A DNA stretch of 51,514 nucleotides from positions 1 through 51,514 of the forward strand of contig JAFSET010000025.1 of assembly GCA_017435615.1 (NCBI GenBank), given 5' to 3'. Shown here piece after piece: positions 8,901 through 17,081 of this stretch. This DNA is from Oscillospiraceae bacterium (GTDB lineage: Bacteria > Bacillota > Clostridia > Oscillospirales > Oscillospiraceae). The notes under the pieces are model-generated. The model was not told the DNA's origin, made no database searches, and was given only the letters and a program-made list of their open reading frames with translations. Made by a program: the position numbers and the translations under genes. Numbering within the stretch: the first letter of the stretch is position 1; each line of letters opens with the position of its first letter.

Positions 8901-11701
8901 ACATCGTTGCCGTTGACACCCTTATCCGTTCTTCTGACCACGCTGGTATGCCATACGTGACCGGAGAAGGTCATAATGATATTTTCGTGCTTGCTGACAA
9001 AGTCATTCCACACATGAGGCTGATCCAGGTTGCCGTAGGAGCCCACATAGCTATGGGTGATCACGATCACCTGATGGTTGGGATGAGCTGCCACGACCTC
9101 GTTGGCCCACGCCAGCACATCGGCCTGGGGCACATACTCCAGGGCAATGACCATATACTGGTTGCCGTTTACCTCAAAGCTCTGCCACTGGTTGACACAG
9201 TTTTCTTCATCGAAGAAGCCGCAGCCTGTGGCATAGTTTTCAAACAGGCTTACAGGGAAGTACTCATTCATCAGGGTAAGCTGCTCACGCACACCGTAGC
9301 CCTGATCCCAACCGGAGTTGGTATCGTAGTCGTGGTTGCCGGGGGCGGCAATAAAGGGCAGATCCTCCGGCAGCAGCTCCCACGCTGCCTTGTTGTTCTC
9401 CCACTGGGTGATATTGCCGCAGTTGTCGGCCATATCGCCCACATTCATGACGATCTGAATGTTCTCTTTTTCCCGGTTGTCCGCGATCCACTGATACATA
9501 GCCATCAGCTTCTCGGGATAGTAATTGTTCAGGATCTGCTGGTCCGGGATCACCACCATGGAATAAGCACCGGGCTCATGGGTCTGGGTCTGCAGATCAA
9601 GCTGTGCATCATAAGGTGCAACAGAATTGCTGTTGCCGGACAGCTCCGCATACACGCCGTCCACCTGCTCCGCCAGGGGCGCGTTGAACAGCAGGCCCTC
9701 CCGGGGTGCTTCATACTGGGTCATCATGCTCTGGGCAACTTCTGCTGCGGTCAGGGCACGGTCCCACAGTCTGACATCGGCAATATGGCCGATAAACTTA
9801 TTCTTGGCATCGTCGGAGGATTCCAGGCTGCCGATGGCAAAGGTGTTGCCGGGAACGATGGAATCCGGAACGGTAATGGCTTCCAGTCCCGCATCGGTCC
9901 AGGTGCAGACCGCCTGGCCGTTGAGATAGCACACCACCGTATCGGCTGCCACATCACAGGTATAGGCCACATGGGTCCACTTGCCGGTGCGGATATCCGT
10001 ATCCACGTCAAAATTTCTGGTGGTGACCGTCAGGTCCGCGTTTTCCGTTTTGTAGCTCAGCCGCAGCTTGCCGCCGGCGGTCATCAGCATTGCCACGGAG
10101 GGCGCGCGGCTGGCGTTGCCCACAATGTAACCCACCGCACTGTCGTGGACGCCCTGGGGCGCATTGACCCAGGCTTCCACTGTGTAGGGAGCAGTTTCCA
10201 GGTCCTGCGTCAGCTTCCAGGGCCGCAGACTGCTCTGGCAGAACAAAGAGCCGTCGTTGACATAGACTGTCTGCTGCTCAGGAGCCGGCTGCTCCACAGG
10301 CTCTTTGTAGGTGATCACCAGGTTGTCGTAGCCCAGATCGATAAACTGGTTGCGCAGGCCGATCTGGCCCTGAAGCTGCTCTGCTTCCATTGTCCAGGTC
10401 TTCTGCACAAACCGATTGGGATTGTTTTGCAGGCTCAGCGTGGCGGTCATAGTGGCCTCGCCAAACTCCAGCTTCAGCGTCAGGGGCTGCTTCACACCGC
10501 CGGCATACAGGGCGTTGCGATTGCCGGTTTCGGAAACCAGCCGGGAGCCTGCTACTTCACCGGCCCAGCCCTGGGCAAACTTACCCAGCCACAGGTCGAT
10601 CCGGTTGGGCGCATCGTCCCAGCCGGAGAACATGGATTCCACCATGACCGCAATGGCGTCGGCCTTATCCTGATCTGCCAGCACATTCTTCGCGCCCACA
10701 TATACACCTGCGTTCATCAGGCCGGAGGGGCCGGGAATGATATCCACGGACATGGCTGCGATATTGGCCATATCCTCCGCAAAGATGGCCTTCATTTCGC
10801 CGTTTCCGCCGGTGGACTTGAGCATACCGTCAGCAACGGTAAAGCTGTGATTGCCGTTTGTATAGAAGATGAAATCCTCAGCCTGGGCAGCGTCAGAAAA
10901 ATCCCACAGCCTGGAATTTTCCGGCAGGGTCTGCTCGTAGGCTACCTGTATGTTATCAAAGCAGGCATCCGAAGCATTGACACGCAGGCCAAGCTGTCCT
11001 TCCAGTGCCGCGGAGTCCACCTCGTACATAAGCTGCAGATATTTATTGGGATTGCTCACCAGGCTTAAGGTCAGCAGCAAAACATCCTGACCAAAGTCCA
11101 GCTTCAGGTTCAGCGCCTGCTTGTTGCCGCCGCTGAACAGAGCATTGCTGTTGCCCGCCTCAGAAACTGTGCGGCTGAGCTCCGTCCAGCTCTGATTGAA
11201 CTGCCCCTGAATGATGTCGATACGGTTAGGCGCGTCGGTCCAGCCGGTAAAATTGGACTGGATCTGAAACACCATCGCGTCAATTCCATTGACCGCACTG
11301 CCGGCATTGGCTGCGCCAACGTACACACCGGCATTGATCTGACCGGATGCGCCCGGAATGATATCCACGGAAACAGAGCGCACATTGGAAGGCGTATTGG
11401 TCAAGATCGCCTTCATTTCTCCATCTGTGCCGTTGGGTACAAGCATACCGTCAGAAACCGTAAAGCTGCTTGTGGCCGATTGGTACAGAGCAAAGTCTGC
11501 CAGTTGATTTGCCGCCGCGAAGTCCCAAAGGGCGCTCCGGGAAACAGCAGGCTCCCCTGCGGTGACTACCTGAGTCTGTGTCGCGGCTTCCTCTGCTTCT
11601 GCCGCCGCCACAGGCATAACCGGAAGAAAGCTTAAAAGCATACTCAGTGCCAGGAACAATGCAAACACTTTACGGGCACTGATGGACCAACGGTTTTTCA
11701 T
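2996..11701 (-). CDS. Giant secreted phosphoesterase / double SGNH esterase
   Basis: 2901 aa with a signal peptide (1-34, ending near VAAA). Apparent order: two ~200-aa beta modules (about 58-255 and 262-465) of the type repeated in the next two genes; LamG-like domain (475-680); calcineurin-type metallophosphoesterase (705-990) with Asp756 in GDMAD, Asn789-His790 in GNHD and His915/His918 in GHVWH; the ~370-aa module shared with the 1804-aa protein (1003-1370); a third ~200-aa module (1375-1565); another beta sandwich (1568-1735); SGNH hydrolase 1 (1738-1925; Ser1748 in GHSY, Asn1801 in GIND, Asp1893/His1896 in DGLHPS); a helical linker; two tandem ~190-aa beta domains (2007-2395); a DUF4886-type SGNH domain (2397-2640; Ser2405 in GNSFS, Asp2586/His2589 in DGYHLS); and two ~115-aa C-terminal repeats. 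There is no wall anchor. Likely removes acyl and phosphate substituents from a glycan; substrates are unknown. The start overlaps the upstream stop as ATGA. Confidence 0.82.
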   Translation of the reverse strand: MKNRWSISARKVFALFLALSMLLSFLPVMPVAAAEAEEAATQTQVVTAGEPAVSRSALWDFAAANQLADFALYQSATSSFTVSDGMLVPNGTDGEMKAILTNTPSNVRSVSVDIIPGASGQINAGVYVGAANAGSAVNGIDAMVFQIQSNFTGWTDAPNRIDIIQGQFNQSWTELSRTVSEAGNSNALFSGGNKQALNLKLDFGQDVLLLTLSLVSNPNKYLQLMYEVDSAALEGQLGLRVNASDACFDNIQVAYEQTLPENSRLWDFSDAAQAEDFIFYTNGNHSFTVADGMLKSTGGNGEMKAIFAEDMANIAAMSVDIIPGPSGLMNAGVYVGAKNVLADQDKADAIAVMVESMFSGWDDAPNRIDLWLGKFAQGWAGEVAGSRLVSETGNRNALYAGGVKQPLTLKLEFGEATMTATLSLQNNPNRFVQKTWTMEAEQLQGQIGLRNQFIDLGYDNLVITYKEPVEQPAPEQQTVYVNDGSLFCQSSLRPWKLTQDLETAPYTVEAWVNAPQGVHDSAVGYIVGNASRAPSVAMLMTAGGKLRLSYKTENADLTVTTRNFDVDTDIRTGKWTHVAYTCDVAADTVVCYLNGQAVCTWTDAGLEAITVPDSIVPGNTFAIGSLESSDDAKNKFIGHIADVRLWDRALTAAEVAQSMMTQYEAPREGLLFNAPLAEQVDGVYAELSGNSNSVAPYDAQLDLQTQTHEPGAYSMVVIPDQQILNNYYPEKLMAMYQWIADNREKENIQIVMNVGDMADNCGNITQWENNKAAWELLPEDLPFIAAPGNHDYDTNSGWDQGYGVREQLTLMNEYFPVSLFENYATGCGFFDEENCVNQWQSFEVNGNQYMVIALEYVPQADVLAWANEVVAAHPNHQVIVITHSYVGSYGNLDQPHVWNDFVSKHENIIMTFSGHVWHTSVVRRTDKGVNGNDVHQMLMDAQVTDTGNEGYKHVGMIGLLRFNADGTQCDVSYYSTDRDMYDANSNFTLTLPKQEHEDYAVVGTESYTSVSAAVAAADGQIVELLQSTDEAIVISKDVTIDLAGCELSNVTVEAGYSLKLIDTATDSFGNGGSAAVTGSVESLTQANGKTYVVTAENGVYTAKRYVAALSQQVFLSDDLAMNFVVEADKATTVNVTFNGETVSYDLSAMTADENGKYTLTVNLAAAQMTEQIQVRFVNSGVVTLENTYSVRSYAQALLEGNYPEKTKTLVKWMLNYGAKAQLHFDVNTDDLANAGYELAETALPTEYDSLSVSGSVSGLRFYGASLVFKNKIAVRFYFTGSVEGVSFGGYEPVQKDGMYYVEVAGINPQQYSELITLTATKGEEALSVSYSPLNYIIRMSQNGSASLKALLNALYGYHAAAVRYVSAIGDDGDVTVSYDAVSGAFDTVTGSGIAVQDGKLAAAGNGEGKVILTQGLGGDKTVSVDIYPGTDNKFNSGIYLGAANAHAPQDAINAAVVMLESHFDASANRLDIVIGSFPAWKEYSRFVIEGAAALFTDNTAEPVNLQVCVAGNELTVTVSLISDPSKSASVTYTYAGGYDLAEGQVGLRSQYNDVSFDNFCVTAGEKQIAYSFDSGDTSGLQLYHSAYCNGIRTTQNDTLALHSSATFQNGTLAASFNTAGKYQAGIVFGSDAEGQNYYLFRLCNNQTVELVKVEDGVQTVLDRGYLSAGHNYTKYNRLEVVKNGNTVACYYYNRFGTVNCYAVCEDEAPLTGSHFGFYAANAGTDITDVTVTDNVALRKAETLIFGHSYTEMWLDYKAYFPEYTDIDDIGIGGSVAAHWEVLADEVISYEPKLGIYNIGINDLTGGTTPKAVVDSMEKALLQIKAALPEFEVVLVSVSHCPSRSTITDAISQINALMRNLAASYDWMYYAETEYLFCTDKTDPLSTDAGLFIDGLHPSAAGYQLMADVIRSAIRGENQPELDEELAASVLAEAKAAKLSSLGIYSQAAYTPENWEQAKPHYEAAVAKINACTTEAELKSVDISAETAALEAIANKSVQIVANLLGADTRDQLNAEGWTKTDDNTANVSGFSYALDNTALYADTEMVFKATNNTGNIATGGIFFRAKQLDNNGILGYLINYVSSGNYLQVYYVNNVYNTDGSTYTLQYIGGINYGAYGSILDTQFYAKVEGDTLILSTVERNQACLAPLTVVDLTYNGQFDLIDSGHMGMLAWNNGVSYDLQLKHFAGEAVEQAETQPDAAQQLVSNLLNSATRTALQADGWTKTDANTARVSGYSYALDNTAVYGDCEFVFQAANNSGVIATGGVFFRATAGANNGVDGYLINYVSDQNFIQVYYLDNVYNTDGSQLKLDYLGGIVYNGNVVGTSFYAKVEGATLYLNTLARQEQGEAALAVVDLTKGGTYELYASGNMGFLAWNEGVSFDLSLQSFAGEQVEDDILKVLAIGNSFSIDGMEYVHQIAQDLGVKKIKLGNLYIGGCSLNTHYSNMQQNNAAYTYYVNTDGYWVAKEAWSIKAALESDQWDVITFQQVSGYSGDADSYDVLPELIAGVKQVRPAAKLGWHMTWAYQSNSTHADFAKYSNDQATMYRAIVSAVQNKILTNEDIDFVIASGTAIENARTSYLGDHLTRDGYHLSYDIGRYIAGIAWAEALTGLDASTLTYRPAGVTEEVMALCIESAKNAAANPYAVTNSQYTLEDCYIELDLNLFSGWYDSTNTSGDPKKVYASTSSLPFYATKVFSKAELPVGTLIVNNAGYNYRPEGWVNGAGVARPATVTTEFVMVNDAWWGDWTERAFNIRVASLDVTAEETEAGFKIYVPLSAYEKVDLSVEKAFYNSYLYPATQTQAASNSLKFFTVQTFTEDTLPVGSIILNTEGRNIRLERWIDGTVKNSDGSRGATSTAQQHIVDGTWWDGFDTRAFNIPVASLEDSEIDALLASFIIYVPKTV

Positions 11702-14700
11702 TGTGATACCTCCTGTGAAATAAACTTATTCTTCTTCCATACCAAAGCCACGATCGCGGCTATGGAAAGGAGCATCAACGTAAGGGAAAGCTCAGGGCGG
11801 AAGGCATCACCGGTATCCGGGGTCATGCCGGTACCGCCGGTGGTGGTACCATTGCCGCCGTCTGATCCGGGCGCTTCCGGATCGTTGGAGCCGCCGCCCT
11901 CCAGGGTCCTGACCGCAAAATTGTCGAAGGCAGCATCGTTGAAGGCTGAACGCAGGCCCACATTGTGGGTGGGCAGCTCGGTCGCGCCGTTGTAGGTATA
12001 GGTAGTGGTCACAAATTTTTCGGGGTTGCTGATAAGGCTGAGCTTGACTGTCAGCGTATTGCCATCGAGAAATACGCTTAAATTCAGCGGTTCCTTGGCA
12101 CCGGCGAACAGGGCGTTGCCGTTTCCGGTCTCGGAGGTGCAGCGGTGCAGCTCCTTCCAAATGGGAAATCTGCCCACTACCAGATCGATCCGATTCACCG
12201 CGTCATCCCAGCCGGAGAAGCTGGATTCCACCATCACAACAAGACCCTTGATCCGGTCCACACCGTCTTCCACTGTGGAAGTGCCGATGTATATGCCGGA
12301 ATTGATCTGGCCGCTTTCACCGGGGTAAATATCCACGCTCACCGCCTGGATGGTACTGCCGCCGTCCCGGTAGATGGCCTTGAACTCCCCTTCCTCGCCC
12401 ACAGGCATCAGCTTGCCGTCACGCACGGCAAAGCCGCCCTGGGAGGAATGGTAGAAATCAAACTTTTGGGCGTCGTCCTTCTTGCCGAAATCCACCACGT
12501 CTGTGGGCTCCAGCTCCGGAATGAGGATATCCTGCTCCTTATCCTCCTGCACCTGCTCATAGACCACAAAGAAGTTGTCATAGGCAGCATTGCAGTACTG
12601 AGAACGGATACCCACATTGCCCAGGCCCAGATCCTTTGCATCCGCACACACATAGGTGGTGGTGAGGTAGCGGCTGGGATCACTTAAGAGGCTGACGGTA
12701 ACTGTCAGCTTTTTGCCACGAACCGCAACGCTCAAATTGATGGGCTCCTTCACGCCGCCGGTGAACAGGTTGTTGCCCGCGCCGGTTTCGGAAACGGCTC
12801 TGTGCAGCTCCGCCCACTGGGGGAACTTGCCGATCACCAGATCCAAACGGTTGGGCGCATCCTCCCAGGCAGGCTCCTCCCCATGGGGGAAGTCGGACTC
12901 AATACCCACATACAGGCCGGTGATCTGATCCTGCCCGTGACCCACATCGGTCACATCCAGGTACAGACCGCCGCGAATTCCATCCTGGCCGGGGTAAATA
13001 TCCACGCTGACATAGCTAAAGTTTGCGTTGGTATCTTTGTAGATGGCCTTGAATTCGCCGGCCTCTCCGGCAGGCACCAGCTTGCCGTCCTCAACGGCAA
13101 AGCCGCCATTGGAGGAATGGTAGAAGTGAAACTGCTCACGGCTGAGCGCGTCATCAAAGTCTACCACGTCCGTAGGCTCAGGCCGTGTGACAGGCTCGGT
13201 AGGCTCGGTGGTAGTAGGCTCCTCCGGAAGGGTGTCGTCCTCCTTATCCTGCTCTGCCTGCTCATAGACGACCGCAAAATCGTCATAAGCGGCATCGCAG
13301 AAATACGAACGGATGCCCACATTGCCCAGGCTCATATCCTGGCCGTCCTCATAGACATAGGTAGTGGTGACGGAACGGCTGGGATCGCTTAACAGGCTGA
13401 CGGTAACGGTCAGCTCGTTGCCGTCCATGGCAACGCTGAGGTTCACAGGCTCCTTCACACCGCCAGTAAACAGGCTGTTGCCTGCGCCGGTCTCGGAGAC
13501 CACTCTGTGCAGCTCAATCCACTGGGGGAATTTGCCGATCACCAGATCCAAACGGTTGGGAGCGTCCTCCCAGGCAGGTTCTTCCCCATGGGGGAAGTCG
13601 GATTCAATGCCTACGTACAGGGCGTTAGCCTGATCCACCGGATGGTCCACATCGGTCACATCCAGGTACAGGCCGCCACGGATGCCATCCTGACCGGGGT
13701 AAATATCCACGCTGACATAGCTGAAACTGGCATTGGTATCTTTGTAGATCGCCTTGAATTCACCGGCTTCTCCGCTGGGTACCAGCTTGCCGTCCTGAAC
13801 TGCAAAGCCGCCGTTGGAGGAATGGTACAAATTAAACTTTTCGCCGCTGTCTGCGTTTTCAAAATCTACCGTATCGGTAGGTGCAGGACGGGTCACGGGC
13901 TCAGTCGGTTCTGTGGTGGGTTCTTCCGGGATAATATCGTCCGGGTCTTTATCCTGCTCCACCTGCTCATAGATCACAGCAAAGTTGTCGTAAGCCGCAT
14001 CGCAGTGCGCAGAACGGATGCCCACATTACCTAAAGAAATGTCCTGTCCCTCTGCGTAAATATATGTAGTCGTCACATAACGGGCAGGATCGCTGATCAG
14101 CCGAACAGTGATGGTCAGTTCATTGCCGTTGATGGCTACGCTCAAGTTCACCGGCTCTTTCACGCCATTGGCAAACAGATTATTGCCGATGCCTGTTTCG
14201 GAAACCGCTCTGTGCAGCTCCTGCCACTGGGGGAACTTGCCCACCACCAAATCCAAACGGTTGGGGGCATCTTCCCAATATGCCTCACCCTCGTGGGGGA
14301 AATTGGACTCAATACCGATATACAGACCGGTAATTTCGTCAATGGCGTGTCCGGCATTAACACCGTCAATATACAGACCGCCGTTAATGCCCTTTTCGCC
14401 GGGATAAATATCCACGCTGACATAGCTGAAGCTGGCGTTGGTATCTTTGTAGATCGCCTTGAATTCACCGGCCTCTCCGGCAGGCACCAATTTACCGTCC
14501 TGCACCGCAAAGCCGCCATTGGAAGAATGATAGAAGCTGAACTTTCCGCTGCTGTCCGTATTTTCAAAATCCACCAGGTCCGTAGGCTCAGGCCGTGTGA
14601 CAGGCTCGGTAGGCTCGGTGGTAGGCTCCTCCGGAAGGGTGTCGTCCTCCTTATCCTGCTCTGCCTGCGTATAGATCACCGCAAAGTTATCGTAAGATGC

Positions 14701-16854
14701 ATCACTGTGATTGGAACGGATACCCACATTACCTAAAGAAATGTCCTGTCCCTCTGCGTAAATATATGTAGTCGTCACATAACGGGCAGGATCGCTGATC
14801 AACCGAACAGTGATGGTCAGTTCATTGCCGTTGATGGCTACGCTCAAGTTCACCGGTTCTTTCACGCCGCCGGTAAACAGATTATTTCCGATGCCTGTTT
14901 CGGAAACCGCTCTGTGCAGCTCCTGCCACTGGGGGAACTTGCCCACTACCAAATCCAAACGGTTGGGGGCATCCGGCCAGAAAGGCTCGTTGCCATGGGG
15001 GAAATCGGACTCAATGCCCACATACAGGGCATTTACCTGATCAATAGGATGGTCCGCACTTGTCACATCCAGGTACAGGCCGCCATTGATCCCCTTTGCA
15101 TTGGGATAAATATCCATGCTCACATAGCTGAAGCTGGCGTTGGTATCCTTATAGATAGCCTTAAACTCGCCCGCATCGCCTACAGGTACTAATTTTCCGT
15201 CCTGCACCGCAAATCCGCCATTTGACGAATGATAGAAGCTGAACTTTCCGCTGCTGTCCGTATTTTCAAAATCCACCAAATCCGTAGGCTCCAGGCTCAC
15301 ATCCGGCTCCGTGGGTTCTTCTGTGGTGGGTTCTTCTGTGGTGGGTTCTTCTGTGGTAGGTTCTTCCGTAGTGGGTTCCTCGGTGGTAGGTTCTTCTGTG
15401 GTAGGTTCCTCGGTAGTAGGTTCTTCGGTAGTGGGTTCTTCCGGGATCTGCTCTACCGTATACCGGACCGTAAAGTTATCGTAGGCCGCGTCATGGAAGG
15501 GGGAACGAATACCCACATCTCCAGCCGACAGATCTCCCGCGCCCTGGTACACATAGCTGAAGCTGACAGACTTGCCGGGATCCCGCAGCAGGCTCAAGGT
15601 AACATTCAGCCTGTTACCGTCGATCGCCACCTTCAGTTTGAGTGCCTCTTTCACACCACCACTGAACAGGTTGTTGCGATTGCCGGTTTCGGAAATCAGT
15701 CTGTAAATCTCAGTCCACCGGGGGAAGCTGCCTACAACCAGGTCGATCCGGTTGGGGGCATCCGACCAGCCACTGTGGTTCGAGTCCACATTGATGTTCA
15801 GAGCATCGATCTGATCCACCGGATTACCGGGGTTCTTGGCGTTGATATACAAACCGCCTACCAGTGTACCGGAGGTACCAGGATGAATATCCACGGTGAT
15901 CTCACGGATCTTTGCGCCCTCCGGCTTTTTGTAAATAGCCTTAAATTCGCCGCTAACACCGGAAGGTGTCAGCTTGCCGTTTGCCACGGCAAAACCGCCG
16001 CTGGAGGAGGTGTACAGGTCAAAACGATCTGCCGAAGCAGCAGCGTCAAAATCCACCGTTTCCGTCAGAGTAACGATATTTTGCTCCGGTGCTGCATGCT
16101 CATATTCTACAAGGAAATTGTCATAGCAAGCGTTATTAAACTGGGAGCGAATACCCACACTTCCGGTGGACAGATCGCCCGCGCCCTGATACACATAGGT
16201 GGAGGTGATCTTTTTACTGGGATCTCTGACCAGGCTGACGGTGCTGGTGAGCTGATTTCCATGGATGTCCACCTTCAGCAGAAGCGGCTCTTTTACGCCG
16301 CCGCTGAACAGGTTGTTGCCCGCACCGGTCTCCGAGATGATCCTTCCCAGTTCCTTCCACCCCGGGAAGCTGCCTGTGACAAGATCGATCCGGTTGGGCG
16401 CATCGGCCCAGCCGGTATGGTGGGCCTCCACGCCAACATACAGGCCATTCACCCGGTCCTGCCCATCCGCTATATCAGAAGCATTCAGGTAAAGGCCGCC
16501 AAAGATAGGCCCGTTACTGCCTACCGGGTGCAGCTCCACGCTGACGGATTTGATCTTCTTTCCGCTGCTTTTGTAGATAGCCTTGAACTCACCGGCGGTA
16601 CCGGTAGGAGTCAGCTTGCCGCTTTGCACCGCAAAGCCGCCGCTGGAGGAATGATACAAATCAAATTTTTCCGCATCCGCAGCGGTATCAAAGCCGATTT
16701 GCACTACACCTGTTTGGACTTCGTCTTTTTTGACGGCTTCGGCAGATAAAGCCGAAACCGGTGACGCGCCCAGGCTCAGCACCATAGACAGCGCCATCAA
16801 AAGGGACAGCCCTCTGCGCAAAATAGGTCTGCTTGTGTTGATCTTTTCTTTCAT
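11698..16854 (-). CDS. Wall-anchored protein with seven identical-type modules
   Basis: 1718 aa from the ATG at 16854, chosen because GGGAGGA lies just upstream and a signal peptide (about 1-36) follows directly. A longer frame begins at 16950 but has no such support. The protein is seven copies of one ~200-aa beta-rich module (about 56-252, 265-465, 526-729, 759-962, 996-1199, 1232-1434, 1454-1652). Signatures are GGFAV.GKL, GEFKAIYK, APNR.DLV.G.FP.W, SETG..N.LF, TVSL..DP and GIRS....AYDNF. Modules 2 and 3 are separated by a Pro/Thr/Glu linker of EEPTT repeats; shorter EEPTT-type linkers join the rest. The C-terminus carries TPDTGD, a hydrophobic helix and KKNK, which resembles a non-canonical sortase signal. 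No catalytic motif is seen. It may be a surface glycan-binding or scaffold protein. Confidence 0.8.
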   Translation of the reverse strand: MKEKINTSRPILRRGLSLLMALSMVLSLGASPVSALSAEAVKKDEVQTGVVQIGFDTAADAEKFDLYHSSSGGFAVQSGKLTPTGTAGEFKAIYKSSGKKIKSVSVELHPVGSNGPIFGGLYLNASDIADGQDRVNGLYVGVEAHHTGWADAPNRIDLVTGSFPGWKELGRIISETGAGNNLFSGGVKEPLLLKVDIHGNQLTSTVSLVRDPSKKITSTYVYQGAGDLSTGSVGIRSQFNNACYDNFLVEYEHAAPEQNIVTLTETVDFDAAASADRFDLYTSSSGGFAVANGKLTPSGVSGEFKAIYKKPEGAKIREITVDIHPGTSGTLVGGLYINAKNPGNPVDQIDALNINVDSNHSGWSDAPNRIDLVVGSFPRWTEIYRLISETGNRNNLFSGGVKEALKLKVAIDGNRLNVTLSLLRDPGKSVSFSYVYQGAGDLSAGDVGIRSPFHDAAYDNFTVRYTVEQIPEEPTTEEPTTEEPTTEEPTTEEPTTEEPTTEEPTTEEPTTEEPTEPDVSLEPTDLVDFENTDSSGKFSFYHSSNGGFAVQDGKLVPVGDAGEFKAIYKDTNASFSYVSMDIYPNAKGINGGLYLDVTSADHPIDQVNALYVGIESDFPHGNEPFWPDAPNRLDLVVGKFPQWQELHRAVSETGIGNNLFTGGVKEPVNLSVAINGNELTITVRLISDPARYVTTTYIYAEGQDISLGNVGIRSNHSDASYDNFAVIYTQAEQDKEDDTLPEEPTTEPTEPVTRPEPTDLVDFENTDSSGKFSFYHSSNGGFAVQDGKLVPAGEAGEFKAIYKDTNASFSYVSVDIYPGEKGINGGLYIDGVNAGHAIDEITGLYIGIESNFPHEGEAYWEDAPNRLDLVVGKFPQWQELHRAVSETGIGNNLFANGVKEPVNLSVAINGNELTITVRLISDPARYVTTTYIYAEGQDISLGNVGIRSAHCDAAYDNFAVIYEQVEQDKDPDDIIPEEPTTEPTEPVTRPAPTDTVDFENADSGEKFNLYHSSNGGFAVQDGKLVPSGEAGEFKAIYKDTNASFSYVSVDIYPGQDGIRGGLYLDVTDVDHPVDQANALYVGIESDFPHGEEPAWEDAPNRLDLVIGKFPQWIELHRVVSETGAGNSLFTGGVKEPVNLSVAMDGNELTVTVSLLSDPSRSVTTTYVYEDGQDMSLGNVGIRSYFCDAAYDDFAVVYEQAEQDKEDDTLPEEPTTTEPTEPVTRPEPTDVVDFDDALSREQFHFYHSSNGGFAVEDGKLVPAGEAGEFKAIYKDTNANFSYVSVDIYPGQDGIRGGLYLDVTDVGHGQDQITGLYVGIESDFPHGEEPAWEDAPNRLDLVIGKFPQWAELHRAVSETGAGNNLFTGGVKEPINLSVAVRGKKLTVTVSLLSDPSRYLTTTYVCADAKDLGLGNVGIRSQYCNAAYDNFFVVYEQVQEDKEQDILIPELEPTDVVDFGKKDDAQKFDFYHSSQGGFAVRDGKLMPVGEEGEFKAIYRDGGSTIQAVSVDIYPGESGQINSGIYIGTSTVEDGVDRIKGLVVMVESSFSGWDDAVNRIDLVVGRFPIWKELHRCTSETGNGNALFAGAKEPLNLSVFLDGNTLTVKLSLISNPEKFVTTTYTYNGATELPTHNVGLRSAFNDAAFDNFAVRTLEGGGSNDPEAPGSDGGNGTTTGGTGMTPDTGDAFRPELSLTLMLLSIAAIVALVWKKNKFISQEVSQ
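12555..15290. repeat. ~700-bp direct repeats within the anchored protein gene
   Basis: Modules 3-6 are near-copies at DNA level with a period of about 700 bp. For example, the stretch with GTAGTCGTCACATAACGGGC occurs at about 14066 and 14767, and a ~90-bp linker stretch with GGCTCAGGCCGTGTGACAGG recurs at about 13172 and 14588, two periods apart. Nucleotide identity this high points to recent duplication or gene conversion, so module number may vary between strains. Confidence 0.75.
15311..15449. repeat. 15-bp tandem repeat encoding the EEPTT linker
   Basis: About nine head-to-tail copies of a 15-bp unit (consensus GTGGGTTCTTCTGTG on the plus strand) encode EEPTT repeats on the minus strand between modules 2 and 3. 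The unit is a multiple of three, so copy-number changes would alter linker length without breaking the frame. Confidence 0.85.
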
Positions 16855-17040
16855 TGTGATTCCTCCCGGTAAATAAGTGGGAACTCGCTCCCGTTCTGAT
16901 ATCGTTTTTATATATGCAACACGGTATCTGCGCCGGTTTTGGGCAGACACTTATGGAACATTCAAAGTTATAAGCCGCAAAGACCTGTGGCTGCGGCATC
17001 CACCCGGCCAGGTGCCGGCAGATGATTGTTTAATTCCCCC

Positions 17041-17070
17041 TGTTCCTCCCGGGCTCCCCCGGGAGGAACA
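17041..17070. other. Perfect 13-bp hairpin between two giant genes
   Basis: TGTTCCTCCCGGG (17041-17053) pairs perfectly with 17058-17070 around a 4-base loop, eleven bases after the stop of the 1804-aa gene. Neither strand has a clear T run next to it, so it is more likely an RNA-stabilising or processing hairpin than a classic terminator. The rest of the 227-bp gap (16855-17081) shows no gene and no convincing promoter. Confidence 0.6.
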
Positions 17071-17081
17071 GAATATAAAAT

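Noticed and set aside
7820-11068. Plus-strand open frame of 1082 codons, and similar long plus-strand frames at 5204-7705, 19650-21353 and 28560-30680.
   Set aside because: They lie antisense to genes with clear domains and active-site motifs, have His/Gln/Ile-rich composition typical of reverse-complement translation of GC-biased genes, and show no domain or proper ribosome site.
15311-15449. 15-bp tandem repeats as a CRISPR or origin iteron cluster.
   Set aside because: They are in-frame codons for an EEPTT linker inside a clear gene.
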